Numbered from the stretch's first letter, positions 14,559-21,950 are shown. The stretch: 25,625 bases of DNA from Clostridia bacterium (GCA_012515255.1 JAAYYR010000249.1:1-25625); one strand, 5' to 3'. The notes: generated by a model not told the origin, from the letters alone. Program-made: numbers and translations.

Positions 14559-14912
14559 ATGAGCAATATCATCGACGTTTTAGAACAAGAGCAATTAAAG
14601 CAGGATCTGCCGGCTTTTCGCCCCGGCGATACCGTTCAGGTACACGTCAAGGTCGTGGAAGGCGCGCGCGAACGCATCCAGGTTTTTGAAGGCGTAGTCC
14701 TGACAATCAAAGGCGGCGGCATCCGGGAAACATTCACCGTGCGCCGGGTCGCCTACGGCGTGGGCGTAGAGCGGACTTTCCCGCTGCATTCTCCCCGCGT
14801 CGCCAAAATCGTGGTCAAGCGCCAGGGCAAAGTGCGCCGGGCCAAGCTGTATTATCTGAAGAACCTCACCGGCAAAGCCGCGCGCATCAAAGAAATCCGG
14901 CGCAATAAATAG
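14559..14912 (+). CDS. rplS: 50S ribosomal protein L19 (bL19)
   Basis: The 117-residue protein has the full L19 pattern: the start MSNIIDVLEQEQL, FRPGDTVQVHVKVVEG, IQVFEGVVL, the FTVRRVAYGVGVERTFPLHS core and the basic end VRRAKLYYL then RIKEIRRNK. It sits at the 30S-50S interface. An ideal AAGGAGG precedes the ATG. The usual partners rimM and trmD are not beside it; it has its own promoter and terminator. Confidence 0.99.
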   Translation: MSNIIDVLEQEQLKQDLPAFRPGDTVQVHVKVVEGARERIQVFEGVVLTIKGGGIRETFTVRRVAYGVGVERTFPLHSPRVAKIVVKRQGKVRRAKLYYLKNLTGKAARIKEIRRNK

Positions 14913-14932
14913 CGCCGCGCTCCCTGTTTACC

Positions 14933-14960
14933 GAAGGGCTTTATGCCCTTCATTTCTTTT
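14933..14960 (+). terminator. Intrinsic terminator of rplS
   Basis: GAAGGGC/GCCCTTC forms a perfect 7-bp stem with loop TTTAT, followed by ATTTCTTTT. It is 20 bases past the rplS stop. Confidence 0.75.
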
Positions 14961-14989
14961 GGCAGAACGCCGGCCGCGGCGAGAAACTA

Positions 14990-15018
14990 TTGGCAATATT
15001 TCACATCTATGATATACT
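14990..15018 (+). promoter_or_regulatory. Sigma-A-like promoter of efp
   Basis: TTGGCA (14990-14995) and TATACT (15013-15018) are 17 bases apart, each one mismatch from consensus. The start codon is 40 bases downstream. Confidence 0.75.
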
Positions 15019-15058
15019 GATTCCATTGGACAGACTAAGCCTTGGAGGTTCAGCATTT

Positions 15059-15622
15059 ATGATTTCGACCAATGATTTCAAGACCGGGGTATCCGTAGAA
15101 ATCGACGGCGACGCTTATATCGTCGTGGATTTCCAGCATGTCAAGCCGGGCAAGGGCGCGGCTTTTGTGCGCGCCAAGATGCGCAATACCCGTACCAGCG
15201 CTGTGATCGAGCGTACCTTCAATGCGGGCGAGAAATTGCCCAAGGCGCATCTCGAGCGCAGGGAAATGCAGTATCTCTACCATGACGGCACCTATTATGT
15301 GTTCATGGACGTAGAAAACTATGAGCAAAGCCTGCTCACGGATGAACAGATGGCCGACGCCAAAAATTATCTCAAAGAGAATATGAATATTTCCGTGCTG
15401 TCCTATAAAAGCAGTATCCTCGGCGTGGATCTGCCTTCCAATGTGGAGCTGGAAGTGATCGAGACCGAACCGGGCATCAAAGGCGATACCGCCTCCGGCG
15501 GCAATAAGCCCGCCACTTTAGAAACCGGCTGCGTGGTGCGGGTGCCTTTCTTCATCAATGTCGGCGACCGCATCAAGGTCAATACCCAAACCGGCGAATA
15601 TATTGAGCGCTGCAAGGCCTAA
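15059..15622 (+). CDS. efp: Translation elongation factor P
   Basis: EF-P relieves ribosome stalling at polyproline. The 187-residue protein has all three beta-barrel domains. HVKPGKGAAFVRAK places the modifiable Lys at position 32, as in B. subtilis, in a PGKG loop. The C-terminal FFINVGDRIKVNTQTGEYIER is the conserved EF-P signature. ATG at 15059 has TTGGAGG about 11 bases upstream; an upstream in-frame start at 14990 falls in the promoter and is rejected. No modification gene (yfkA/earP/epmA-like) is adjacent. Confidence 0.98.
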   Translation: MISTNDFKTGVSVEIDGDAYIVVDFQHVKPGKGAAFVRAKMRNTRTSAVIERTFNAGEKLPKAHLERREMQYLYHDGTYYVFMDVENYEQSLLTDEQMADAKNYLKENMNISVLSYKSSILGVDLPSNVELEVIETEPGIKGDTASGGNKPATLETGCVVRVPFFINVGDRIKVNTQTGEYIERCKA

Positions 15623-15723
15623 ACCGCCTGCCGCCGGTTATTGTAAAATTTTGCTTGTCATGAAGCTTTGGCTTCGGGATACCATATTAGTTGAACTATC
15701 GGCAGACGAAAGGGGGCTTTTCC

Positions 15724-16164
15724 ATGAAAGATTTGCAACACAAAATAGCTTATCTGCAGGGCCAGGCGGAAGGAATGAATCTGGCTGATTCTCCGGAGGG
15801 CAAAGTGATTGCCAAAATGCTCGAGGTTTTGGAGGATGTGGCTGATTATCTGGATTATCTCGACGAGGGCCAGGAGGATCTCGAGGATTATCTGGAAAGC
15901 GTGGACAGCGATCTGGCCGATATCGAGGATATTGTCTTCGGCGACGAGGATGATGAGGATGATTCGGTGGAAGTGGAATGTCCAAACTGCCATGAACAAG
16001 TCTTCTTTGACGCCTCGATCCTGGATGATGAGGATTTGATCGAGGTCACCTGCCCGGTCTGCGACGCGGTCGTCTATGTTAACCATGATGAAGAAGACGA
16101 ACTCAGCGGCGATGACGGTGATGATTCCTGCGGTTGCGGCTGCGGCTGCGATAAATGCGATTAA
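15724..16164 (+). CDS. CD1247-like acidic zinc-ribbon protein of unknown function
   Basis: The 146-residue protein has an N-terminal helical segment (MKDLQHKIAYLQGQAEGMNL, residues 1-20) typical of a family found before spoIIIA operons in clostridia, a very acidic coiled stretch (33-82), a zinc ribbon with CPNC (86-89) and CPVC (110-113), an acidic linker and a C-terminal CGCGCGCDKC tail (136-145). It is likely cytoplasmic. The function is unknown to me; the zinc ribbon suggests nucleic-acid or protein contact, and the Cys-rich tail could bind a further metal. AGGGGG precedes the ATG at 15724. A weak hairpin past efp and the lack of a clear promoter leave open whether it is cotranscribed with efp. 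Confidence 0.8.
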   Translation: MKDLQHKIAYLQGQAEGMNLADSPEGKVIAKMLEVLEDVADYLDYLDEGQEDLEDYLESVDSDLADIEDIVFGDEDDEDDSVEVECPNCHEQVFFDASILDDEDLIEVTCPVCDAVVYVNHDEEDELSGDDGDDSCGCGCGCDKCD

Positions 16165-16168
16165 AACC

Positions 16169-16218
16169 GTCTTAGCCCGCTAAAGGCAAGTCTTAGCGCC
16201 ACAAAAAGTCAATATAAT
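16169..16218 (+). promoter_or_regulatory. Candidate control region of the spoIIIA operon
   Basis: A TATAAT (16213-16218) precedes the spoIIIAA hairpin but has no good -35 partner. GTCTTAGC occurs twice in direct orientation (16169-16176 and 16190-16197), 21 bases apart, or two helical turns. The operon is expected to be sigma-E dependent; I could not place a convincing sigma-E promoter. Confidence 0.35.
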
Positions 16219-16225
16219 CCGTTCT

Positions 16226-16279
16226 AAGAACCGCCTTTGTCTAATAGGATAAACTATCCTCTTGGACAAGGCGGTTTTT
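16226..16279 (+). promoter_or_regulatory. Long hairpin with U-tract covering the spoIIIAA ribosome-binding site
   Basis: AACCGCCTTTGTC (16229-16241) pairs with GACAAGGCGGTT (16265-16276) with one bulged base. An inner AGGATA-AAC-TATCCT hairpin (16246-16260) caps it. GGCGG is followed by TTTTT, as in an intrinsic terminator. The AAGGCGG that serves as the spoIIIAA Shine-Dalgarno is in the 3' arm. It is either the terminator of the upstream gene or a translation-blocking leader, or both. Confidence 0.7.
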
Positions 16280-16282
16280 CAT

Positions 16283-17233
16283 ATGGAAAAGATGATTTAC
16301 CGGCAAATTCTACCTTACTTACCGCTGGAGCTGCGGCAAATCCTGCTCGACAGCGACGAGCATCGGCTGGTCGCTTTAGAGGAATTGCGGCTGCGGCCGC
16401 TGCTGCCTCCTCTGCTGCGTTTTAGCCATGACGAGGCTTTCCTCGCCGCGGACGGCAGTCTGACGGAGCATCCGCAGGCCGGGCGGCCCTTAAGCGAATC
16501 CGAATTACGCAAAATAGTGCTGCTGCTGTCAGACTCCTCGTTTTACGCTATTGAGGAGGAACTACGGCGCGGCTATATCACTTTGCCGGGCGGCCACCGC
16601 GCCGGGCTATGCGGTCGCGCCGTACTAAGCGGCGGCGCGGTCAAAACGCTTAAAGATATCTCCGCCGTCAATATCCGCATCGCCCGGCCGATTATGGGCC
16701 TGGCAGCGCCGCTTCTGCCACGGCTGGTTGACGCCAATGGCCGGCTGCTGCATACCTTGATCGTTTCCGAGCCGCGCGGCGGCAAAACGACCCTGCTGCG
16801 CGATCTGACCCGCGTGGTCAGCGACGGCGAGGGCGTGCGCCCGCTGCGAATGGGCGTGATCGACGAGCGCTCGGAGCTGGCCGCCATGCGCGGCGGCATC
16901 CCCCAATTGCCCATCGGCATCCGTAGCGATGTTATGGACGGCTGCCCCAAGGCCGAGGGCATCAATATGCTGCTGCGCTCCATGGGACCAGAGGCGCTCG
17001 TCTGCGATGAGATCGGCCGGCCGGAGGACGCGGCGGCTATTATGGAAGCGATTAATGGCGGCGTGAAAATGCTTTGCAGCGCCCATGGCGCCAGCATTGA
17101 GGAAATCATCAGCCGGCCCGTGCTTGCGCAGTTGATTCACCAGCGGGCTTTCGAGCGCATTGTCCTGCTTTCGCGGAGGGAGGGGCCAGGCACCCTGGAA
17201 TGGATTCGGGACGGCTCCTTAGAGGCGTGTTGA
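16283..17233 (+). CDS. spoIIIAA: Stage III sporulation protein AA, secretion-type ATPase
   Basis: SpoIIIAA is the cytoplasmic ATPase, related to VirB11/GspE ATPases, that powers the SpoIIIA-SpoIIQ channel between mother cell and forespore. The 316-residue protein has the ATPase domain from about residue 100. Walker B is ALVCDEIGRPED (238-249), and CSAHG near residue 263 matches the His-box region. The Walker A is unusual: SEPRGGKTT (162-170), with Ser where the first Gly is expected. A TTG at 16262 would give a longer form, but ATG at 16283, 9 bases after AAGGCGG, is preferred. First gene of the operon. Confidence 0.95.
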   Translation: MEKMIYRQILPYLPLELRQILLDSDEHRLVALEELRLRPLLPPLLRFSHDEAFLAADGSLTEHPQAGRPLSESELRKIVLLLSDSSFYAIEEELRRGYITLPGGHRAGLCGRAVLSGGAVKTLKDISAVNIRIARPIMGLAAPLLPRLVDANGRLLHTLIVSEPRGGKTTLLRDLTRVVSDGEGVRPLRMGVIDERSELAAMRGGIPQLPIGIRSDVMDGCPKAEGINMLLRSMGPEALVCDEIGRPEDAAAIMEAINGGVKMLCSAHGASIEEIISRPVLAQLIHQRAFERIVLLSRREGPGTLEWIRDGSLEAC

Positions 17234-17733
17234 GGCTGCTGGGCGCTGTGCTGATCCTCGCCGCCTGCGTCCTGCTCGGCCAAATGCTCTCGCGGCGACT
17301 GCGGGAACGGCGGCTTTTTCTGCGCGGCTGTCATCAGGGATTGCTGGCCCTGATGCGGGAAATCGACTATGCCGCCTCGCCGATGCGGCGCGCCCTGCCG
17401 GCGGCGGCGGAACCTGCCGGCCCGGCGGCGCAGCTGTTCCTGCGCGCTGCCGAATTGCTGGCCGGCAGTCCCGGCTGCACTGCCGGGGAGGCCTGGCTAA
17501 AGGCCCTTGACGAGCAGCCGGCGCTCGCGGACGAAGACAGGCGGCTGCTGTCGCTGCTCAGCGAAGGATTGGGGCTAAGCGATGCCGCCTCCCAGCTCAA
17601 AGCGTTGGAATTGCTGCGGCAGAGGCTGGAGGCTGCCGAGACCGGGGCAGCGGAGCAAATGGCCCGCTACGGGAAAATCTGGCGCAGCCTGGGCTGGAGC
17701 ATGGGCGCGATCTTGATACTGTTATTGCTGTAG
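17227..17733 (+). CDS. spoIIIAB: Stage III sporulation protein AB
   Basis: SpoIIIAB is a membrane-anchored component resembling type II secretion GspF. The 168-residue reading begins VLRLLGAVLILAACVLLGQM, one transmembrane segment, then a helical domain with the family-like REIDYAASPMRRAL, and ends in a hydrophobic segment GWSMGAILILLLL. The start is uncertain: GTG 17227 aligns with the Met of B. subtilis SpoIIIAB (MLKLLGA), TTG 17230 would overlap the spoIIIAA stop in TTGA, and ATG 17200 would lie within spoIIIAA. All share the same frame. Confidence 0.93.
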   Translation: MLRLLGAVLILAACVLLGQMLSRRLRERRLFLRGCHQGLLALMREIDYAASPMRRALPAAAEPAGPAAQLFLRAAELLAGSPGCTAGEAWLKALDEQPALADEDRRLLSLLSEGLGLSDAASQLKALELLRQRLEAAETGAAEQMARYGKIWRSLGWSMGAILILLLL

Positions 17734-17765
17734 CGCTTTTGCTGCGGCGGTCAAAGGGAGGGCAT

Positions 17766-17969
17766 ATGGAAGACGTATCCATTATCTTTTTTCTCATGGC
17801 GCTTGCCATCGGCATCACTATTCTGCATACCTTCCTCAAACAAGCGGGCCGGGACGAATTCGCCTATCTGGCCCTGGTGGTAGGGCTGGCGATTGGCCTG
17901 ATCAAAATTCTGCCCCTGATCAAAGACTTGTTCGCCGGGGTGCAGGAGGTGTTCAAGCTTTATGACTAG
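17766..17969 (+). CDS. spoIIIAC: Stage III sporulation protein AC
   Basis: A 67-residue membrane protein with two transmembrane segments (about 4-23 and 34-52), starting MEDVSIIFFLMALAIG. Length and hydropathy match SpoIIIAC, which resembles components of secretion channels. AAAGGGAGG precedes ATG at 17766; a start at 17739 lacks a ribosome site. Its 3' end overlaps spoIIIAD by 8 bases, so the two are translationally coupled. Confidence 0.95.
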   Translation: MEDVSIIFFLMALAIGITILHTFLKQAGRDEFAYLALVVGLAIGLIKILPLIKDLFAGVQEVFKLYD

Positions 17970-18357
17970 CGCCGGCGTCATCAGCCTGATCGGCCTGGCT
18001 CTGGTGGCTACCGTCATTGTCCTGCTGCTCAAGGAAAGCCGGCTGACGACGCTGGCTTTGCTGACGGCTTTGGCGGCCGGCGCGCTAATCCTCATCCGCC
18101 TGCTGCCCTCGCTCTCCGACCTGCTGGAGGGCTATCAAGCCCTGGGCGCGGTCAGCGGGGTCAGCAGTTACTATTTCGGGCTGATCCTAAAAATCATCGG
18201 CATCGCCTATATCTGCGAATTCTGCGCCCAGTTGTGCCGCGACGCGGCGCAAAACGCCCTGGCGCTGAAAATCGAGCTGGCGGCCAAGGTGGGCATCCTC
18301 ATGCTCGCCCTGCCGGTATTATCCTCAATCGTCAAAACCGTGATCGACCTGTTTTAA
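17962..18357 (+). CDS. spoIIIAD: Stage III sporulation protein AD
   Basis: The 131-residue protein has about four hydrophobic segments (5-22, 30-47, 64-85 and 108-128), consistent with SpoIIIAD. YYFGLILKIIGIAYICEFCAQLCRDA contains the family's most conserved stretch (quoted in part: LKIIGIAYICEF). It is a mother-cell membrane component of the SpoIIIA channel. The start overlaps spoIIIAC by 8 bases; spoIIIAE follows after 16 bases. Confidence 0.94.
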   Translation: MTSAGVISLIGLALVATVIVLLLKESRLTTLALLTALAAGALILIRLLPSLSDLLEGYQALGAVSGVSSYYFGLILKIIGIAYICEFCAQLCRDAAQNALALKIELAAKVGILMLALPVLSSIVKTVIDLF

Positions 18358-18373
18358 GAACTTAGGGGGAAAA

Positions 18374-19597
18374 ATGCAAAAAATCCTTGCGCTGGCCATA
18401 CTGCTAATCTTGCTGCTGCCCGCCCCGGCCCTGGCCGCCACGGAGCAAAACGCCGCCGCGCCGGACGACGCGGAGCAGGGCCTGATACTTCAGGACACAC
18501 AGCCTATGCCGCTGACAATGGGCGATCTGGCCGGGCAATTGGATATGGCGGAATTCGAGGCCCGGCTGGCTGATGTGGATGCGCTGCTGCGGCAGGAAGA
18601 CGCCGGCGTCACCATGAGCGAAATATGGCAGGGGCTGCTCAGCGGCAAACGACAATTCGATCTCACCGAAATCTGGCAGACGCTGCGGGCTTTGCTTTTT
18701 GCCAATATCCGCAGCAGCGGCTCTCTTTTGGGACAATTGTTATTGCTTTCCCTGCTGGCAATTTTGCTTACCCTGCTCAAGGACAACTTTGCCGGCGGCG
18801 AGATCGCCCAGATCGGCCGCTGGGTGATCTACCTGCTGCTGATCGGCCTGGCGGTATTGGCTTTCATGCCATCGCTGGCGCGCGCCACAGCCACGGTGGA
18901 GATGATCCGCGATTTGATCTATGCCCTGCTGCCGCTGCTCATACCGCTGCTGGCCGCAATCGGCGGCGTCACGACCGCCGGCATCGTCAGCCCGGCTTTA
19001 CTCTTTGCCATCTCGGTGATGATGAGCCTGATGGCTAATCTGATTTTCCCGCTGATTTGCTTTTCCGCCATCCTGCGCATTTGCGGCGGCTTGGCGCCCC
19101 GCCTCTCCCTGGAAAAGATGGCCGCCCTATTCAAGGATGTGGCCCTGGGGTTGATGGGCGTTGTGGCTACGGTATTTATCGCTTTTCTCGGCCTGACCGG
19201 CATGTCGACCGCCTCTTGGGACGGCCTGGCGGTGAAAGCGGTCAAAACCGCCAGCGGCGCCTTTATCCCCGTGGTGGGGCGCTCAATCGCCGACGTCATG
19301 GACAGCGTGCTTGGCACGGCCCTAGTGCTGAAAAACGCTCTGGGGCTGGTCGGCGCCGTGGCTATCCTTTTCATCTGTGCATTACCGGCGATGCAAATTC
19401 TCTTGCAGGCTCTGGTATTCCGCATTGCCGGAGCGCTGATCCAGCCGCTGGGCGAGGAAAAACTGGCTGAGGCGGTGACAGGTATGGGCAATAGCCTGAT
19501 CCTGCTTTTCGCCAGCCTAACCGTTTGCGGGCTATTCGCTTATTTTACCCTGGCGCTGCTAGTGGGCCTGGGCAATATCACGATGATGATGCGCTGA
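18374..19597 (+). CDS. spoIIIAE: Stage III sporulation protein AE
   Basis: The 407-residue polytopic protein has a signal peptide (MQKILALAILLILLLPAPAL, then A), a soluble N-terminal region to about residue 110, and roughly seven to eight transmembrane segments after that. It is the largest SpoIIIA membrane component, resembling a transporter-like permease of the feeding-tube channel. LTGMSTASWDGLAVKAVKTA and GAFIPVVGRSIADVMDSVLG are characteristic conserved stretches. AGGGGGAAA precedes the ATG. Confidence 0.96.
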   Translation: MQKILALAILLILLLPAPALAATEQNAAAPDDAEQGLILQDTQPMPLTMGDLAGQLDMAEFEARLADVDALLRQEDAGVTMSEIWQGLLSGKRQFDLTEIWQTLRALLFANIRSSGSLLGQLLLLSLLAILLTLLKDNFAGGEIAQIGRWVIYLLLIGLAVLAFMPSLARATATVEMIRDLIYALLPLLIPLLAAIGGVTTAGIVSPALLFAISVMMSLMANLIFPLICFSAILRICGGLAPRLSLEKMAALFKDVALGLMGVVATVFIAFLGLTGMSTASWDGLAVKAVKTASGAFIPVVGRSIADVMDSVLGTALVLKNALGLVGAVAILFICALPAMQILLQALVFRIAGALIQPLGEEKLAEAVTGMGNSLILLFASLTVCGLFAYFTLALLVGLGNITMMMR

Positions 19598-19609
19598 TTG
19601 GGAGAGCAT

Positions 19610-20125
19610 ATGGATACTTTGACGGAAATCGTGCGCAATGTGGTAGCTCTGGTTCTCGTTTTTTCCTGCCTGGAATTATTCCTGCCGGCGGGCGAATTGG
19701 CCCGTTTTGTCCGCCTGGCCTGCGGGCTGATCCTTCTCGCCTTAATCATCGTACCTGCGGCCGAAGCCCTAAGCGGCTGGCAATGGCACAAGCCGGCCTG
19801 GGCGGAAAGCGGCCGGGTCTCGGCGAATTTTGACGAAAACAGCGAGGCGCTGACCTTGTTTTTGCAGGAGCGGGCCATGAGTGAATACGAGGTTGATGCC
19901 GCGCGGCAAATCGCCGCTGTCGCCGCATTGGCGGCAGGGGTTACATCCTGCGAGGCCGCTGTACTGACGGATGAGGACGGCGTTATTCTGCGAGCGGAAA
20001 TCAATGCCGGAATCGAGCCGGGTCTGGAAGCAAGCGCTGTGCGCGAGGAGATCAGTTCCCTGCTCAGCCGCTTTTTCAATCTGGCGCCGCCTAAACTATG
20101 TATTGAAATCAGGGAGGGTGCATGA
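19610..20125 (+). CDS. spoIIIAF: Stage III sporulation protein AF
   Basis: The 171-residue protein has two N-terminal transmembrane segments (about 8-27 and 36-53) and a soluble domain of about 110 residues that in this family has a ring-building-like fold facing the intermembrane space. ATG at 19610 follows GGGAGAG; an upstream in-frame TTG at 19598 is less likely. It overlaps spoIIIAG by 4 bases (ATGA). Confidence 0.93.
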   Translation: MDTLTEIVRNVVALVLVFSCLELFLPAGELARFVRLACGLILLALIIVPAAEALSGWQWHKPAWAESGRVSANFDENSEALTLFLQERAMSEYEVDAARQIAAVAALAAGVTSCEAAVLTDEDGVILRAEINAGIEPGLEASAVREEISSLLSRFFNLAPPKLCIEIREGA

Positions 20126-20691
20126 TGGAGCAAGATAAACAAAAGCATAATAAAGATCGCTTGTTGAGCAGGCTGCGCCACTTAACGGACAAAGAAAAAA
20201 AGCTTTTCTTCAAGCTGGCGCTATGCCTTCTCGCCGGCATCGCGCTGATGTATGTGGCGCGCGGCGCAGGCGGCAAGGATATACCAGAGTCCGCCGCCGT
20301 GGCGCAAGACAGGGCCGCCGTCGCGGGCAATGATTATTATGACGAGGAAGCAACGCTCGAGGCCAAGCTGGTGACGATACTTGCCCAGGTCAAGGGCGCG
20401 GGAGCGGTGGCGGTGGCTCTGACCTTCGCCGAAAGCGTCGAGTCTGTGTACGCCGAGGAGGAGGAGCAGGCCGTATCTGTTGATCAAAGCCAAAGCAGCA
20501 TCGCTTTGGCCGCGATCAATAATAATCCGGTGCTAATCAAGCAAAGGCTGCCCAAGGTTCTTGGGGTGGTGATCGTGGCGGAGGGGGCGGGCGATCCGCT
20601 CGTTAGGGAGCGCCTCTATCAGGCAGCAGCCTCGCTGCTGGGCTTAAACGCCGCCCAGATAGCTGTGATCGAAGGCAATATGGCGCCGTAG
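20122..20691 (+). CDS. spoIIIAG: Stage III sporulation protein AG
   Basis: The 189-residue protein has a basic N-terminus, one transmembrane segment (29-46, LFFKLALCLLAGIALMYV) and a C-terminal ring-building domain. In B. subtilis SpoIIIAG forms a large 30-fold ring in the intermembrane space. LEAKLVTILAQVKGAGAVAV and LPKVLGVVIVAEGAGDP are typical. AGGGAGGGT precedes the ATG. Confidence 0.95.
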   Translation: MMEQDKQKHNKDRLLSRLRHLTDKEKKLFFKLALCLLAGIALMYVARGAGGKDIPESAAVAQDRAAVAGNDYYDEEATLEAKLVTILAQVKGAGAVAVALTFAESVESVYAEEEEQAVSVDQSQSSIALAAINNNPVLIKQRLPKVLGVVIVAEGAGDPLVRERLYQAAASLLGLNAAQIAVIEGNMAP

Positions 20692-20712
20692 GCAAAAAAA
20701 GAAGGGGGCAGC

Positions 20713-21324
20713 ATGATGAAAAAAATCTTCAAAAGCAGGCGGCCCATAGCCCGCCTGGTGTTTACGGCTTTTATTATTTTCTGCCTGGCTGTTCTAGCCT
20801 GGGATGTGAAGCAAAACGGCTTTAGCGCCGCCTGGGGCGCCTTGCCCGCGGCCGAAGTGGATTTACCGGCGCCCGCGGATGACGCGGCCGGCAATGAGAT
20901 AGTCTTGATCGCGGAGCAGCCGTCAAGCGGCAATGCGGGGGCTGACGACGCGGCGCGGGCGGATACGGAAGCGGCGGCGCAATTCGCCAGCCTGCGTCTG
21001 GAGCGGGAACAGGCGCGCGGCGCGCAGCTAAAACTCTTGGGCGATATCATCGCCGACCCCCATACCTCGCCCGGCATCCTTGAGGACGCGGAGCAGCGGC
21101 GATTGATACTCGCCGCCGCCGCTGAGGGTGAGTTGCTGGCGGAATCGCTGCTTGCAGCCAAGGGCTATGGCGAAACAGTAGTCATACGCGGCGACCAGAA
21201 CGCCACCGTGATCGTTGATCAGGATATCGAAATCAGCGACGCCGCAATTATCGCCGATATTGTCAATAAAACGACGGATTGCGGCTTTGAAAATGTAGTT
21301 ATTGTAAATAGGCGCGATTATTGA
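20713..21324 (+). CDS. spoIIIAH: Stage III sporulation protein AH
   Basis: The 203-residue protein has one transmembrane segment (13-30), an acidic Ala-rich linker (about 48-85) and a ring-building domain (about 86-203) with LLGDIIADPHTSPGILEDAE and a C-terminal FENVVIV strand. SpoIIIAH spans the mother-cell membrane and binds forespore SpoIIQ to form the inter-cell channel. AAGAAGGGGG precedes the ATG. Last gene of the operon; the next promoter begins inside its final codons. Confidence 0.96.
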   Translation: MMKKIFKSRRPIARLVFTAFIIFCLAVLAWDVKQNGFSAAWGALPAAEVDLPAPADDAAGNEIVLIAEQPSSGNAGADDAARADTEAAAQFASLRLEREQARGAQLKLLGDIIADPHTSPGILEDAEQRRLILAAAAEGELLAESLLAAKGYGETVVIRGDQNATVIVDQDIEISDAAIIADIVNKTTDCGFENVVIVNRRDY

Positions 21325-21330
21325 TATAAT
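21302..21330 (+). promoter_or_regulatory. Sigma-A-like promoter of the asp23 cluster
   Basis: TTGTAA (21302-21307) and perfect TATAAT (21325-21330) are 17 bases apart and overlap the end of spoIIIAH. The start near 21337 gives a leader of about 130 bases. Confidence 0.7.
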
Positions 21331-21341
21331 ATATAATAATC

Positions 21342-21419
21342 TATTCATCGGCTTGATTAAACAAGCTAGAATCAAAGGGTAGTCCAGGGTTTGATCGGTA
21401 ATGATTAAGCGGATGAATA
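21342..21419 (+). other. Branched RNA leader upstream of asp23
   Basis: TATTCATC (21342-21349) pairs perfectly with GATGAATA (21412-21419). Inside lie two hairpins: GCTTG-ATTAAA-CAAGC (21351-21366), and ATCAAA/TTTGAT (21371-21376 with 21390-21395) with a 13-base loop GGGTAGTCCAGGG. A single-stranded CGGTAATGATTAAGCG joins back. The fold begins about 5 bases after the predicted transcription start. I do not recognise it as a known class. Confidence 0.5.
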
Positions 21420-21467
21420 AAAACACATAATTGCTTATAGAAAAGTCAAATTAAAGGAGAGCTGACC

Positions 21468-21881
21468 ATGAGCGTTGATACCGAAGAAAAAGTAGCCGAA
21501 AACACTTTAGAAGGCAGCGGCGCCGGTACGGTTAAAATCGCTTCTGACGTGGTGGCGACCATTGCCGGTTTAGCGGCGGCGGATGTACCCGGCATCGCCG
21601 GAATGAGCGGCGGGGTGGCCGGCGGCATTGCCGAGCTGCTGGGCCGGAAGAATCTGACCAAGGGTGTGAAGGTGGAGATCCTCGATCAAGAAGCCACGAT
21701 CGATATTTTCACCATCGTCGAGTACGGCGTCGCCATCGCCCAGGTGGCGCTGGAAGTGCAAAAAGCGGTGAAGGATGCCGTGGAGAGCATGACAGGGCTG
21801 AAATGCTCTGCCGTCAATATCCATATTCAGGGCGTGACTTTCCCCGCGGGGCAGAACGCAGCGGCCAAAACCGAGGAATAA
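21468..21881 (+). CDS. asp23: Asp23/Gls24 family envelope stress response protein
   Basis: The 137-residue protein has the Asp23 core: GTVKIASDVVATIAGLAAAD, VPGIAGMSGGV, then GVKVEILDQEATIDIFTIVE and VEVQKAV-like (ALEVQKAVKDAVESMTG) helices, ending with an acidic-polar tail. Asp23 proteins polymerise under the membrane, anchored by AmaP, and affect envelope homeostasis. AAAGGAG precedes the ATG. It is the first gene of the cluster, followed after a 69-base gap with a strong hairpin by amaP. Confidence 0.93.
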   Translation: MSVDTEEKVAENTLEGSGAGTVKIASDVVATIAGLAAADVPGIAGMSGGVAGGIAELLGRKNLTKGVKVEILDQEATIDIFTIVEYGVAIAQVALEVQKAVKDAVESMTGLKCSAVNIHIQGVTFPAGQNAAAKTEE

Positions 21882-21889
21882 CCTGCCTT

Positions 21890-21922
21890 CGGGCGGCTTT
21901 GAGCCAGTCTTGGAGCCGCCCG
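21890..21922 (+). other. Hairpin between asp23 and amaP
   Basis: CGGGCGGCT (21890-21898) and AGCCGCCCG (21914-21922) form a perfect 9-bp stem with a 15-base loop and no U-tract. It could stabilise the asp23 end of a processed message or cause partial termination, which would give more Asp23 than AmaP. Confidence 0.55.
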
Positions 21923-21950
21923 GACGCGGGCAGTTAAAGGAGGACAACCT

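Noticed and set aside
15622..15654. Possible efp terminator (AACCG/CGGTT with later AAAATTTT)
   Set aside because: The stem is only 5 bp, overlaps the stop codon and lacks an adjacent U-tract; too weak to call.
15651..15690. TTGTCA before the CD1247-like gene as a sigma-A promoter
   Set aside because: No acceptable -10 hexamer lies 16-19 bases downstream; the small GAAGC/GCTTC hairpin there is not distinctive.
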